Positions 47,717-62,700 of a DNA stretch of 64,000 nucleotides are shown here, piece by piece. The stretch lies in assembly GCF_910592395.1 (NCBI RefSeq), contig NC_088310.1, positions 27,049,491 to 27,113,490 on the forward strand, read 5' to 3'. Source of the stretch: Lineus longissimus (lineage: Eukaryota; Nemertea; Pilidiophora; Heteronemertea; Lineidae). Under the pieces are notes generated by a model that worked only from the letters and a program-made list of their open reading frames with translations, was not told the DNA's origin and made no database searches. Each line of letters begins with the position of its first letter. The stretch's first letter is position 1. Position numbers and translations under genes: made by a program.

Positions 47717-50700
47717 TCAAGAGTCAAATTCGTAATTATTCCAGAATTTCTCGAACATTGGCTGACAGTCAATTTTTGCATTCAGTTTTGTGCAGAGCAG
47801 GAATGCCCCCGACATTTTCCTGTGCAGTGAATATGTTTCTTCGGGAGGTGCTGTTAGTCTATGTTTGAGCATGACTGGTACAAGATTGTTGATTCGAACT
47901 GTGATATCTTGGCCACCAAAATCGAATGGTCCATCGCTGGCGAATGCTTCCCCGAGGATCATCACAGCTTCAATATGGGCTTCCTCCATCACCTGTAAGA
48001 TTAACAGACAGTTTCAGTAACATTAGTAGCTTAATCAACACCTCATCCCTGGCAGGACATGGGCAGAGTCACTATAGACTGAAAACACTCACCAGCTTCA
48101 AACAATAGTAGCAAAAACGAGCACTCACACGAGCCAACCCAGAGGGAGGCAAACTTCAGAGATACTTGCCTTAGTTTCATAACCAGTCAGGAATCCCAGA
48201 TTGCGCGAACGCTCCAACACTTCTCCCGTGTCCCCTACGGAAGCAGCCTTTATGACTCGGATGTAATCATCAACAAACGTCTTGGAGAAATCACGGGTAG
48301 CACCAAAATCCAACAGGATTATCTAAGATAGAACAGAAAGAAGTCACTCAAGATCACAGTTTACTCAATACACAAATACACATAAACTCAATATCTTAGT
48401 TTTTTATTGTGGTCTGTGCTCTGAGTTTATGACTCCTTCTCCTAAAACCACCCAACGTCAAAGATTTAGTTTTCATCTTCTTTTACCTGCTTGGTTTCTG
48501 GATCATAGAGGAAGTTAGACCAATTCGGGTCTGTCTGCATCACGTTGAACTCGAACAGCTCGAGCAGGCACAGTCGCAGAATATTCATGCAAATCTGAAA
48601 CGACAAATGGAACTGAGGGTCAACACTGATCAACGGACTGAGTAATAACAAACTGATTGAGAAGTCCGCGGATTCCACATTCAAATTTTATGGACAACAC
48701 CAAGGAACAGGGCAAGATTATCATTACCAGTATGGCCCTGAAAACCTCAGCACAAACAGGGATACTTTTGCGAATATTTGTCCAGATATCATTTGCTGGG
48801 CATCCATCAGAGGAGCGAGTTGCTTCGATTCCACTGATAATATCTAATCTTGAGATATGGTGCTTTTGCATCACAACATCGTGTATGAAATTGATGGCAC
48901 GGAGGAGACTCACTCTCAACTCCATCCAAGACATTAACCGTTAATCGATAAGTTCAAGACCACCCATCCTCTTCTTACCTCACAAATCAAAGTCATTGCC
49001 TACCAAGAATATCAAATACAGCGTGATTATAACGCATATAAAGTATTATCAGACGAGATTAGTTCTATATATTATAGTCACTTTGTGTTTTTGACACATC
49101 TAATTTCCTAATGCATTCAGCGTTTGATCGATCTCATGGACAATGACTAATTAGTTATTGTTTACAAGATAGAATCTCTTGGGATTTGATGAACACCTAA
49201 GGGGTGCTCGTGACAGGCTGTAGGTTGTATCACAATGAGATCTTCAAAGATGAATACTATAGAGTTGTGAGCTGGCTTCCCCAATGACTTGGTGTGTATT
49301 GTCATCCAAAGACACCCAGGGGCCGTTCATGACAGGAAGTAGGTTTTATCGGCCAACGATTATCAACATGGGTACAGTATAGTAGAGTACTTGTACAGTT
49401 ATCGCCGTATATGAATAGAAATGTAACATTAATCTTACTCGAAGTGATATGCGAGTCAACAGGGTAGCATGTCGCACTCCCAATCATGGTTAATCATGAT
49501 ATCATGAACTGTTTCATCATTTCTAAATTATGTTGTCGGTTTACTATAATTTACGTAAAATATGCTACCCAGTCTGTCGTCTATCACTAATTCCAATTAT
49601 TTTATGTTTTATCAACTGTTTTTTTCAATATGGCAACAACAAATGGTGTTAGAGGGACTACGTTTCCTCCAATCTCGTTCCCAAGTAGACCCTCTAAATA
49701 TTAGAATGCACCATTATTTGCAAAGTCACCATCACGAAATCTAATCTTTGATGTGGTATTGCCGTAATATTTCTTTCTGCTGATCAGATTCTGAACCAGA
49801 ATAAAAAGCCTTCTTATGAAAACACAACAATCCATCATCTTTTTACACAAAGCCACAGCGCGTAATATCAAAATCAATCAGCCCTGAAGTCCTCCACTTT
49901 TAGTTTGGATAGATGTTAAACCAGAATAAGAAGCTTCTAAAGAGGATAATAGGAACATCAATAATCATGAAAGTGGTTGTTCAGCTTAATATGGGAACTG
50001 ATTGTTCGGTGTGACGGGGTGGAATTCTGGATTTATAGCCAACATTTCAAGCCACTGAAAGTATCCTTCCGACCTGCACGATACTGGCACTTAATAAAAT
50101 TCATAGTATTGAAGCAGTTTGAAGTAAGGAAATATACATTTGTGTATTATTCAGATCAAGTTAAAATTTGTGAGGTTAAATGTTGGGATGAGAACTCCCA
50201 CCTCTTGACAGGGATATAAAGCTTGGGTTGGTCAATGTTGTCTGAGACCTCAATCCCCCCCCCCCCCCCCCCCCCGCTCCCCAGTGCATCAATTTATGGC
50301 TATGATACAGACAACACAAGGTCCAGGTTTGCTGCATCTGATCCATTTAATGCTGGAGGGAATGAGGTGGGTGGAGCCCTGCACATTAAAACAAATCAAT
50401 TCTGAACAAAACAAGCATCAACTACGAGTTTGTTTTTTGCATTTCATCAAATATTTGAAGAACAATTAAAGATATTAAAAGTATGGAATTTGACAAAACA
50501 TTGAAAAGACATTTAGTAGTTTTATTGGTTTTTGTTCAGGCGAAGAGAAAAGAATAATTGATGAGATCCCAAAAGATCAATACACATAACATACCAATGA
50601 AGCCAAGAACAAGTAACGCTGGCGATAAAGTGTGTGCTACGATTGTTACGCGAGCAGCCAGTGCAAGGCATCCTGGGTAACAACAAATTGCCGATCAGAT

Positions 50701-53700
50701 GTGGGAGTTGGAGAATCAAAGTAGGAAGTAGTCGATGTGTTTGAGGGACAAGGAGTACAACAACTTCAGGTGACAATATGAGGAGAAAGTGCAAAGGATT
50801 ATAATTGTAATCACATCTTTAGGGATTATCTCAATTAATCTACAAGAAAGGAACGTTATTAAGTTAACAAACACAGGTAAGGATTCTTATATAATTTTTA
50901 ACTGGAAGTTCATCACAATTGAAAATTGCTAAAGCTTTCATCAATACAGGAATCAATTGGTGCAGCAATCAAAAGGTCACTGACATGGTCGATGTAAGGT
51001 TTTGTTTTTTTAATTGATTTACATGAATAAAGAACTGCCCCTTCTCTCTTGAAAAATGATCAATTTTTCTTGGTGACAATAAAAATGTTCTATCAATTTC
51101 TATTGGCAAACTTCCCAATCTCATTCTGGGATCTCCCCTCCCGAATATCTGACATTGACGGTTTATGGCCAAAGAATCTCATCAATGTTATCCTCAGAGA
51201 GGGCTTATTTGCTTCATCAAGCGGAACAGACAAATCCAATTTAGTCCCAGACATGCCGACATTGATACAGAATAATCGTCCAGGGGTCATAAAATGTCCC
51301 CAATAGGAAACCAGACACAGACTGTTCTAAAACTGCTACCCAGCTTGATGTTGTTGTTTGCTGTAAGAAGCAAAAACTATATTCCTTTTCGTTTGACAAA
51401 TGTGGCCAATCAATATTTCAACAATCAATAAAGTAATCTATGCGACCGATAAGAAGGAATGAGAACCATCAAGAAAACCATGGAGAATTAAGTAAGAATG
51501 ATAGCATAACACATTGAAGATCTCATCAAGTTGAAGAAGCAAATTGCTGCCAAAATATACTGTCTGGGATCCTAATTTGGTGAAGAAGCACCAGACAGAT
51601 TGCGCATAATTCATACTTGGGCCGCAATTCCCGTTTGGCAACTGCTTATTAATCTAATGGCAAGGAGTCCCCAAATAGGGGAAAGACAGACCTAAAGGTC
51701 CTCCAAATACCAAAGCTCTACGATTTGCCATCGAGGATTGACAACCATACAACTTATAGGTTCTATAATGTTCTCGTAAAATGTTTCACGAAAAACTTGG
51801 GTCTTGGATGCAGCATCTGTCTGCAAAATGTTTCATGAACAATTTATCACCGAATAACGGGGTCTTCAATGCAGCAGAAGTAAGAACTGTCTATACTTGG
51901 AAATGATTTGACGTCTTTATTGATTTCCTGTGGTAAAGCTGATATATTTATACATACAGTGACATAACACAACATTGAATGGTTTTTTCGCAGATGAAGC
52001 TGACAGCCAATTTGAGCCGAGGGAAACTCATTGCTTGGCTGTTGATGGCAATGTCATCAACTTGAGAAACAAATTATATGAAGTACCGAACTCGTGCATG
52101 AAAGATGACAATTTAGGGGACCTATAGTTGATTTCCCCTGGGACTGACCATAAGCGATACTAGCGGGAACAAAATGCTCAAAAGATGGATTACTTATCAC
52201 CCTGGTGAAACTCAGTATTCTTATTACTTTGTTCTTTCAGAGTGCCATGGAGAAGAGATGAAACAATCTAGTTGTAATCAGCTGCCTAACTGATGACATC
52301 AAGCACTGATCTTGTGGTAACGTTGACAGAGACGACCTGCAGAAAGCCAAAGGATCCTGCCAAACCAAAGGTTACCCTTGCAGTAATGCAACAAAGCCAA
52401 CCAAAGGGATAGTCTGCAGTAGATTCAACTGAGCTGGTGAGTTACAGGAGCCAACCAATGCTTGAACCTGCTGTGAGTTACAGGAGCCAGCCCAATGCTT
52501 GAACCTGCTGTGATTTACAGGCCAACCAATGATTGAACCTGCTGTGAGCTACAGGAGCCAGCCCAATGCTTCAACTTGCTGTGATTTACAGGCCAACCAA
52601 TGATTGAACCTGCTATGAGTTACAGGAGCCAGCCCAATGCTTGAACCTACTGTGAGTTACAGGCCAACCAATGCTTGAACCTGCTGTGAGTTACAGGAGC
52701 CTACCCAATGCTTGAACCTACTGTGAGTTACAGGCTAACCAATGATTGAACCTGCTGTGAGTTACAGGAGCCAGCCAAATGCTTGAACCTGCTGTGATTT
52801 ACAGGCCAACCAATGATTGAACCTGCTGTGAGTTACAGGAGCCAGCCCAATGATTGAACCTGCTGTGAGTTATAATACAGGAGCCAAGCCAATGCTTGAA
52901 TCGGTTGTGAGTTACAGCGGCTCCTGTGAGTTACAGGAGCCAAGCCAAAGCTTGAACCTGCTGTGAGTTACCGGAGCCAACCCAATGCTTGAACCATCAG
53001 TGAGTTTGGCATCAATTCAATACCAACAAGGACTAAACCGGCAGAGAATCAAAGTAGTTCCCTTCACAGAGGAAATGATCACAGAAAGCTCGAATCACAA
53101 CAGAGATAGAGTAAGACTTATCACCAGTAAGCTTTCAAAAATCAATACCAAAACATATACGGTTCCCCATGATGGTAAGTTCCCTGCCTGATATTCAAAT
53201 ATGGGTGCTGCAAACTATAGTTTTCTTCATCTATATGGATTCTAAATAATCAGGATAACAGTGTATAGCTAGCTCTACTTGATTAGGTATTTTCATCTGA
53301 GAAAAAGCCACAATGGAAATGAAAAAATATTTATCGTGCATAAACAGAAAATGGATAGGTTTTTTGGATGATCAGGTCTGTTTGATGTGGTGATAACAGA
53401 AACTTTGGAATATCCCACACGACTATTGGAATATTACTGAAGAGTGGGTGCCTTATTTGTATCAATTGTCTCAACAGCCCACGTAGGAAACAGAAAATGA
53501 AAGGATACACCAACGAATTGGATTTTCATTAAGTTCTTGGATACCATTTCTTTCCGAAATCTAAGTCATATTCAATAATCATATGGAAAGATAATGATGC
53601 GGAAAGACATACTAACGAGCTTGTTCGTTAACAAAAGGAGGACATTTAGGCGGAGAGTACAAATTAGCGAGATGATGCTGATCAGAATAAAACTGATAAA

Positions 53701-56700
53701 TGCAAAAATGAGCAGTTACTAGTAATACTTCTGTCAGTTCAGACTTTCGGGGGAAAAGTTGTTTCACTGACATCAGTCATCGAATTGTGGAGGTGTATTC
53801 ATGTGTGAACAATGATTTTACATCATTAAGCATGCTTTCTAGCAAATGGAAAAAGAAAGGAAGAAACCAAGTTAGGTGAAACAATGAGAAAAAACATAAG
53901 AGCTGGTTAAAATACTGCAATTAGAAGGAGTAATTATGTGTTCCTTGATGTGACCTTTTCAAAGTCTAACAAGTGAGTGGGCACGCAGCCTTCAATTCTT
54001 TATTTTAAAGCATGACCCATGCACCATGCATGAGGAAAGGGGAGAAAAATATTCTCTGTTAAGCGATATGTCATTGTCAGTCGGAAGTCATGCTTATAAC
54101 ACTTTTCGACTAAATTTAGAACTACATGTATGATACACCACTCAGAGGAAAACTAATCACAATTTGCACGCATTGTGCTAAGGTGGAGCATGCTTGTTTG
54201 AGTTAGAGTGGGTGGATGTGACAATTACATTAGCAATGAATATGGCAAAGAAAAAGAATAAGTACAATATCTTCATTTTCAACACAAACCAAGCTAAAAA
54301 TCTATAACAATAACAACTTTAGGCAACTCAGACATCAAAACAGTGAACGACTTCAGAAAGCTAAGAAAAATATTCAGAAGAATACATTTCTTGGTGTTTC
54401 ACCTTGGAGGTCACTATCGGCACATGTCACGCAAAGTTAGAAACTAAACTGTGATAACTATTCAATGTCGTATAAAGCAGTGGTAGCGGCGAACACTACA
54501 ACAAGGATGTGGAAACTAATGGAATTGATACCCGTGATTGCAACGAACGAAACCGTGATGCCAGCACAAAAACATGACTTGTCGCTGACGTACGCAATCC
54601 TCCTTGGCGCCCTCATACCTCTTACATGTATTGAGAACTGTCTGATCATATTGTGCATCTGGCGAACTTTTAAACTGCACACGATAAATAACATGTTCGT
54701 GATGAACATGGCTGTGGCGGATCTACTTGTCGGACTCATCGCTGCACCGATGACGTTACTTTTCGCGTTACAACTACCGATAATCTACGACCACTCGGCC
54801 TGTTTGGCAAGGTTTGGGATCCTGTATACAACATGCGGTGCTTCTCTCATGACCTTGACATGCATATCTTTCAATCGGTACTTGACAGTTTTACACCCGC
54901 TCTCATATCCACGTCGAATGAAACCAAAACGAGTAAAGCAAATCATCGGTGTAATTTGGGTGATCATAACCTTTGTAGGATTTCTTCCCTTCGTGGGTTT
55001 TAGTACGTGGATTGAAGGGAAACCATGTGATTTCTATAGTGTGATTTCAACGCCATACGCACTAGTAGCCATATTCGGACTTGGAATACTTTTAATCGCA
55101 ATGTCGGGCTATTATTACGGAATGATATTTTCAGTCGCCTACAGACAGAGACAACGAGATCAGTGTCCAAACAGGAGCACATCATCATCCCTCGGCACCG
55201 GACTTTTGATGACAATCTTTGTGTTGTTTTGGTTACCATATTTACTCATGAGTCCCATACGTTATTTCTCAGACATGAACAGGTCGCTGCTTAACACAAT
55301 CAATAATTTCACAATCATTTTAGCCATTTCGAACTCCATGATTAACCCGATTATTTCATTTGCGACGGACAAGACTCTACGAGCTGTTCTGTTTCATATG
55401 TGCGCGATACGACCACAACAAGACTTAGTGTCGACTTCGTACCATGCGACAGCTGTTTCTGGAGTGTTGAACACTTGGATTGAGAACGATCTGGAAAAGA
55501 CACAGACGATCATCAAGATGGATGATCTTCTTTTAAGTCCATCAATGCCAGCTAATGACGTTTGACAAAATCACCTTTTTAGGTTGATGTGTAAAGCTGT
55601 AGATATCATGTATATCTGTAATGTGATTGTGAGACCTCTGTGATGTATAATGTGGGAAAATGTAGCCAGTAGAGCACCCTGCGAATGAACGATTCATATG
55701 CTGCGGACTCGGACAATAATCACTCATCTTCTAGGCAATCACAAGTGCCTGCAAGAAGAACTGGCATTGCTGCAATAGAGCTGGTCGGTCGAAAGTAATT
55801 TTGGGGATGAAAATCAGGGACTCCTAGAGTCAGCTTGGCCCTTTGAGCAACGCAAGCTGTGTTGGCAACCTAACGATTTCCTGACAACCTAGTCAGCTAC
55901 AATATCATGAAAATCATCTTCAGGGTAAAAGCTAACTCCAGGGTTAACTGATTGAATCAATTGAGATAGCATTTGAGTAGGTCATGAGGTAACGAATCTC
56001 GACCATTGTATAACCAACACGCCAAGAGCAAAACCAATACAATCAATTTCTCCAGCACCTCAAATACAGTTTTGGTTTCTATCTAAGTTTACCCTCCATT
56101 TTAGCACAACCGTTTTCCACGACCAATGCTCACCAGCCAAAAGCAATTGAAACAACTGATATGATATGATACATGTATTTCAACACAACACTGCATTTAA
56201 GAAAGGTTATGTCTATTGACGAATTGAAGCATGAATATACATACATTTTTAAACCTTTTAGTATTGGGAGGTTTTTCAGACGGTAAACTTTGGTCTCTGA
56301 GTCTGATGCCGATTTTGCTATTTTGGGTTTTATCACAAACCGTTCTGACTGGAGCAGCAGCTGCAAATAGCTCTCCCATGGCCATTTTGAGTAGCTGCCA
56401 CACTTCTGTCAAAATCCTCACCACTCTGTTACGCTGCAGGTCAGGGCGATGCTTTTGACAGGTAATTCAGTTAGCTCTCAAAGAAGTCGCCCATGATATG
56501 CCAAGCTAGCTTGACTAATTGGGTGAAATTATATTCCAGGGCAGTATAACCCATTGGCTCAAGCAGCTGATCCCACTGCCCAAAATGTAGGGGATTATCA
56601 TACTGCTAGACAGGAGAGACCCTTATGAGTAACTTCATGTAATTTAATCCGACCTACCCGGTGCCTGCTCATAATCTCCTTTTAATACTCTACAACATGA

Positions 56701-59700
56701 TAGAGAAACTGTGATTACAGGTAAAGCGTCATTACAATATTTCAACACAGATTATCTGAGAGCACAAAGGATCAAACGGACAGTTTCTTTACCATGTGCT
56801 CATTGTGCCTGTTGTATATCATTTTTGATCAAACTGATGTATATATATGTTGTTTATGATGGGTTAGAAAATAGACTTTTTGTTTCTAATAATAAACAAC
56901 TAGCTACTTTTGTAACCACTCTTTGAATTCATCAATTTTATCGCTGAAAGTATTTGGACATTTTGGATATTTCTGCAGCAAACCGAACATTGTCCTGCGA
57001 TTTCCAAAGATGTTTGATTTAGTTCATTTCGAAATAAAAAAGATTAAGTGAGTTACAGAACCATTGTAAAAGATACATGTACATCACGATGTGAATATAT
57101 GATCCATCATCGGATATTTCTTGATTGTCTGATGTCATCGGTATTGCCCAATATAACCTACCACATCAAAGCAGAAACGGAAATTAGGTTTCAAAATTCC
57201 CCCAGCTACGTGTAGATGGACGAATTTCAATTTCTAGCACAATTTTGTATTAGTGGTGATTACCTGGCAATCAGTTGTGAGCGAGAGATATCATCGGCCA
57301 TCAAGTGGTTTAAGTTGCCACTGATTTTCGTCACGCCTGCTGGCATTGTGTACGGTACTGACTATAAGCCGTCTGGTCACTTAGACTAAGTGATTTCTAG
57401 ACTGTGAATTGCAGATCCATTATTTGTGTGTGGGATGTTCTTTTTCAGGAGTGTGAAGGTTTAAGTTTGCATTGTTGAATAAGAAATGGTTTTTAAGTGC
57501 TGTTGAATGAGCTGGTGCACGTTCTTTGCCTGATTTGAATGGATGAGTTGCTCTCCTGCTGGAGGCTCGTCTCTTAAAAGATCATGCGGTTGCATACCAT
57601 GTGTTCTTGTGTTCATTGTGCCTAAAACCATGTTGAGAGATATACTACACCACGCACAGATGCAAGAATCGAAGTACTCGGGGAAATTCCAATTTCGTTT
57701 ACATTCACAAGTTTCAAATAGGAATAAACATTTTTCAACACAGAACTTTTTTTTAAAGCCTGCCGGGTTTTATCAATCCTATTACATTTCAGATTCGGAG
57801 GCAATCTCCTTTTTTTACATTCATCTTTGTGATGTTCCCGAGAATCAAGTGTTCAATTACAGTGGGTTTAAGCAAGAGTAGCGGAAAGTAATGAGAGATT
57901 CAAGAAGGATTTATTGAGAGATTAGGCTTTAAAGTTGTAAACAGTACAAAATACGTCTGCTGCAAAGAGATTTTTCTTATTTAGGAAACTCAAACAGGCT
58001 GAAAATATCAGCCAAAGTGATGGTTTATACAAGCAGTTTTTAGCATTGACGTCATATAAATGGCTCAGTTCCTTAAATTTTCTATCAAATTCCCTTAATT
58101 TGTCTTCAGCAGAGTAATAGAAAGGGAACATTAACTATATGTTTGGTAATGTCAACAATGCTTTTTAGCAGCAGACGTACATACTCAGGACATTGAATTC
58201 CAATTTAATGTATGATACCAAGTTCAATTCAATTGTTTGAATTATCGACAGGTAGCTATAGAATCCATTATATCTGATCACCAAACAAGAAAAATAAGTC
58301 TGCAAACATTAATTCAATACTTTGTAGACGATATAGTCAGGATGTGGAATACTTTGAATAGTTCTAGGAAAAAGGAAATTGACATACTGAGAATTTTCTG
58401 GATGATCAGCTCTGATAGAAATCAGTGGAAACTGAGTCTGCGTGTAGAGAGCACTGCAGACGAACTCATACAAGAGATCACAAAAGTTGTCAGAAATTCG
58501 ATATAAATTTTCTAATGCATCTATTTCCAGAGATGATGTCCATAATGGAAATCTATAACTGTTCTTAAGTGCCGGCTCGGCATTTACTTCCATTATTCCT
58601 CTGTTAAGATCATTTCGTCTTGTCTCCGAGCCACCGATCGCTCTCTACATCATAAATCCACCTACACAGGGCTGATGGAAAGTAAATCAAATGTATCTAT
58701 AGCATAGAAGATGAACGGTAAAAAGATCCCATCTGCGCAGTATCAATTGGCTGATATGAAATGGCAATTTTTTACAATGAGATACAACGAATGAATAATC
58801 CTCTCCGGAACAATGTCGCCATGATTGTGTGTTCAGGACAGGAAGAACAAGATATAAATTCTAGTTCTTTAGCAATGCCAGCATAGATTGCCAGTATACT
58901 TGGCTGGTCCAGTTATCTTGGAAAGGGGAATGCAGATCTATATGACATATCTCAACTGATGCTGTCGTCTCCACCACCCATTTTCATGAACACATGAAAT
59001 GATACCAAATTGTATACTATAGTTTAACCAGTATTTGACTGGAATGTCAATATGACACTAACATTTTTGTCAGAAAGTCTCAGGTTTCCAACCCAATCCA
59101 ATCAAGTCGCTCAAATCCCGTGACACAGACTGCTCGACTTTGCCCCCTAGAGGGAGTAATGATTTTGAAAAAGGACAGGTCCGTCTCATCTGAATCGACA
59201 CTTTGATCTCCAACATAATCTAACATTCTGAGTGGATACCAATGTTGTAGGAAAACTCATTTTCTTTATTGAAGATAGATGATGGATTAGTTGTCAATTC
59301 TGTAAACCAAAACCTGACTTTGATCAGTCGCACCATGTAAGGCCACTTTGTTCTTCAGTTGGGGTGAATCACAACTTGATGTGCATGCACGATCTTCCTC
59401 TAACATGAAAGTCTTGTATTTCGCTGTTACTTTTCAAATGTCAGGGTTCCATGCTACTAATAAACTTTGTGATGGGAAACAAACTGGTTGATGCTGTTGG
59501 TTGAGGTTTGATATAGATCTGGTACGCAAGAGTTGGTGAGACAGCCATGCTAGTTTGCCTTGAATCGGTTCACATCAGTGGTAAGGTCAGTATGATTAAT
59601 ACCAGTGCAGTGGCATGAAAGAATTTCTAATTCAATAACCTCAACCACTCTCAGACTACGATAACAGATGTTCTCACATGAACTACCTAAGAGCACTCAT

Positions 59701-62700
59701 CACAGGAACTCAATAAATGTAACTATCAGTGTCATTGGAGCCAGCCCGGGTCTTTCTACTATGTGCTCCTTCAAGGTCGTTTCTCCATTGTAAAATAGTT
59801 CAGTCAAAATTTCCCTGACAGTTTCTAATCCTGTCAGGCATTTACAAAGTGCAAAAATATAGCAGTGCTGCCATTCTGTGTTGGGTTCTGATCATCAGGC
59901 TGTGCTGATCTGCCTTTGGTACTGCTTTCTCCATCTATCTCCCAAACTGATCACTATCTCCAAACATTTATCAGTTTGGACACATTTGTTGCATTGATGC
60001 TAAGCTTAGCTGATGGTCACAACCTTGGCCAGTGAAAAATCTCTTAACGATATAATCACCCTGTCAGAGAGAAGCCCGAGCCAGGTTAACAAGTCATAAT
60101 TTTTTAATTATACACTAAGCTAACCAATGCTTAAACAGAAAGTGAAGTTAGAATTCAGTCTTACCTCATTTCTGGTCTCTTGGTCAAACTTGGCACACTG
60201 ATCCAAAGGAAGACCGTAGACTAGCTCTGATGTAAGGACTTGCTTAGAACTGAGATCGGAGATGATTTCAGGCACGTAGAAAACCGGGTCATCTTTTAAT
60301 AGCTCCCTGAAAAAGTACAAGTTCACATGTAAGAATAATTTCTTTGGAGTAACATTACCATTAGAGAAGAACGTCTCAACACTAACATTACTTTTCAGTA
60401 GACGGACTAATATTGGCAGCAAACTGGGACAAAAACATGTCTGTGTAACATCCTTTTTAAGTTTTGGGAACACATATTTGGCTATGGTTTGTTAAATGTC
60501 GAGGCGGGGCAGTAGTCGTAGTTCCACCTATCATAAACCCCGTGTTTTTTCAAGACCCATGTCTTCGCCGTGTGTCAAAAACTCGGGGCGCACTTACACC
60601 TATCAGTGGTGTTAGATAATGGTTAATAGCCCCGGCGACAGGTGCGCTGTAGGTAAGGAGCTCTCCTGTGTTTCTTTCCCGTTGGAGGGGAATTTTGCGT
60701 GCGCAATACCGAGGCAACTACACCGCGCCATCTGTCGCCGGGTCTTAGAACTTGCAATTGCCGGGGCTATTCAGATTCCACCTATCAAAAAACCCGTGTT
60801 GAACATGGGTCTAAATTAGCCCCCAATTAGCCCCATCGAGCTCGATGGGGCTAATAGACACGGGGATTTGACACACGGGTCTATTTAGACACGGGGATTT
60901 GATAGGTGGAAGTACGACTAGTATACCTGTTTCAGCAGGTATGAAGTTTAACTGGTACAGAAGAACATGCATCACCTGCCCAAGGCAAATGTTCCTGTCG
61001 TGATATTGAGCGATGGAGCCAGGTTCAAGTGCACAATGCTTTACTGAGGCCCTGGTAAAAACGTGAGTGCTCACCTGAATCTCGCTGCAGACTCCTTTTC
61101 CCTGATGTAATCAACTTCCCAAGCAAGTTCTTTCCTGGCAACTTTCATTGCACTTTCTACGTACAAGCCTGCAAAATTCAAGGTTAAGTGTTGCATTATA
61201 GTGCTTTTTCAATGAATTCTTCCTTTTTCTCCAATGGATTCAAAAGCAAATTTACTCTCTGTCCAAGTTTTTTAGGTTTACCCCTGTGCTTCCTATGTAA
61301 ATCAGCCACATTTTTGCGAACATACAGAAAAGCTTGAAGAAAATCCTCACCCTTTGGTAGAATATTAGAGACTGACATCACTGACATCAGATTATCGATA
61401 TCACTGTCTATGCTAGCTGCTACCCCAGGATACTGAAAATAAAATCGGGAAGATCATATATGTTATCACACAGGATAAACCAGGCAAAACAAATTTCACA
61501 GAGTTTTGTCCTTCACTACAATTTCTGCTACCTACCACCATTCCGTTGAAAGAATGAACTCCAATATTCTTACCTGTATTTTCATTGCTACCTCCCTCCC
61601 GTCAAGTAACTTGGCTCTATGAACCTGCCCAATGGACGCTGCGGCGAAAGGCTTCTCATCAAACTCTTCGACCTTATCCTTCCAGTTGGGGCCAAACTCT
61701 GCTACCAACGCTTTCTGCAAAGAAAAAAGCAGTCACTACTTCTGCAGTTGTTCAGGGAAAAAGAAGGGGTGACAACTCATTGAGTAACCACTTCATCAGC
61801 CTTTTCATTTTCTTGATTAGCTGCAATGCGACTGGGCGATTTTTGTGTTTTAATGGTAACAATGGAGATGCCACAGATTCTCTACGAATAGCACGTACCT
61901 TCATTTGCCATAATGGCATAAAGTCAGCACTCTGTCGTACTCTGTCAAATATCCTTTGCAGCTGAGGGTTGATCAAGGAGTTGTCTGAAAGGAATCAATG
62001 TGAAAATATCTATCTGCGTCAAAAGGTACTGACCTCTCAAAGAAGATAAACGAAATATCTTGTGTGACAAAATGTTCTGTTAGGCCTTCCAGAAAACTCG
62101 TACTTATTTGTACTTGAACACAGTGACTAAAGCGGTTGGTCTACCTTGTATGCTAAGCATCTGGCCCAGTTTGAGTGCCGCCCCTCTCACTCTGCACAAC
62201 GTGTTGACAATTCTTTCAGCATTCGCCTCAGTCAGGAATGGACTATTGTCGAGAATGGCTGTGCCCTTTCCTGGAAAAATACAGCAGGTTTGAGATTCAA
62301 ATATGATCAGATTTACAGCAGTTATTTATATGGTCAGCGGTTGGGAATTTGGCAAAGAAGTTATGAAACAACCAGCGTCCGGCAGCAATTCATATCACTG
62401 AACTCTGGTACCAATAGACAGGATGGGCAGTGACATCTTGTGCATTCATTTTGGATGTAAGTCTGTGTCCTTAACCTTGTTGACATTCCTGACAAAGTCA
62501 ACCATGGATAACGAACTACAATTGGTTTCTGTCTGGAAGTTTTAAATTTCCATCGTTGCTCAACATACCATTTTCACCCGCACCTAATGCCCTCTTAGCC
62601 AATTCTCCCAAGGCACCTACACTGAGACCAGCAGCCAAGGCTGAAATGATAAAATTGTCTATCACTAAAAAAAGGGAGACATTAAGTGACTATCATATTC

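Larger units (their letters stand above)
48595..54464. other. COQ8A long intron, part before the nested GPCR
   Basis: Contains a 21-base C run (50255-50275) and the minisatellite at 52438-52999. Otherwise no gene, RNA or transposon structure was recognised. Confidence 0.4.

Noticed and set aside
57543-57881. 112-residue open frame in the COQ8A intron
   Set aside because: Unremarkable translation, no recognisable family and no promoter or poly(A) context.
58237-58506. 89-residue helical-looking frame in the COQ8A intron
   Set aside because: It begins without an ATG context, and no flanking exons continue it. It could be an old gene fragment, but nothing supports that.
60619-60819. 66-residue open frame
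   Set aside because: It lies wholly inside the TIR element and is chance coding.
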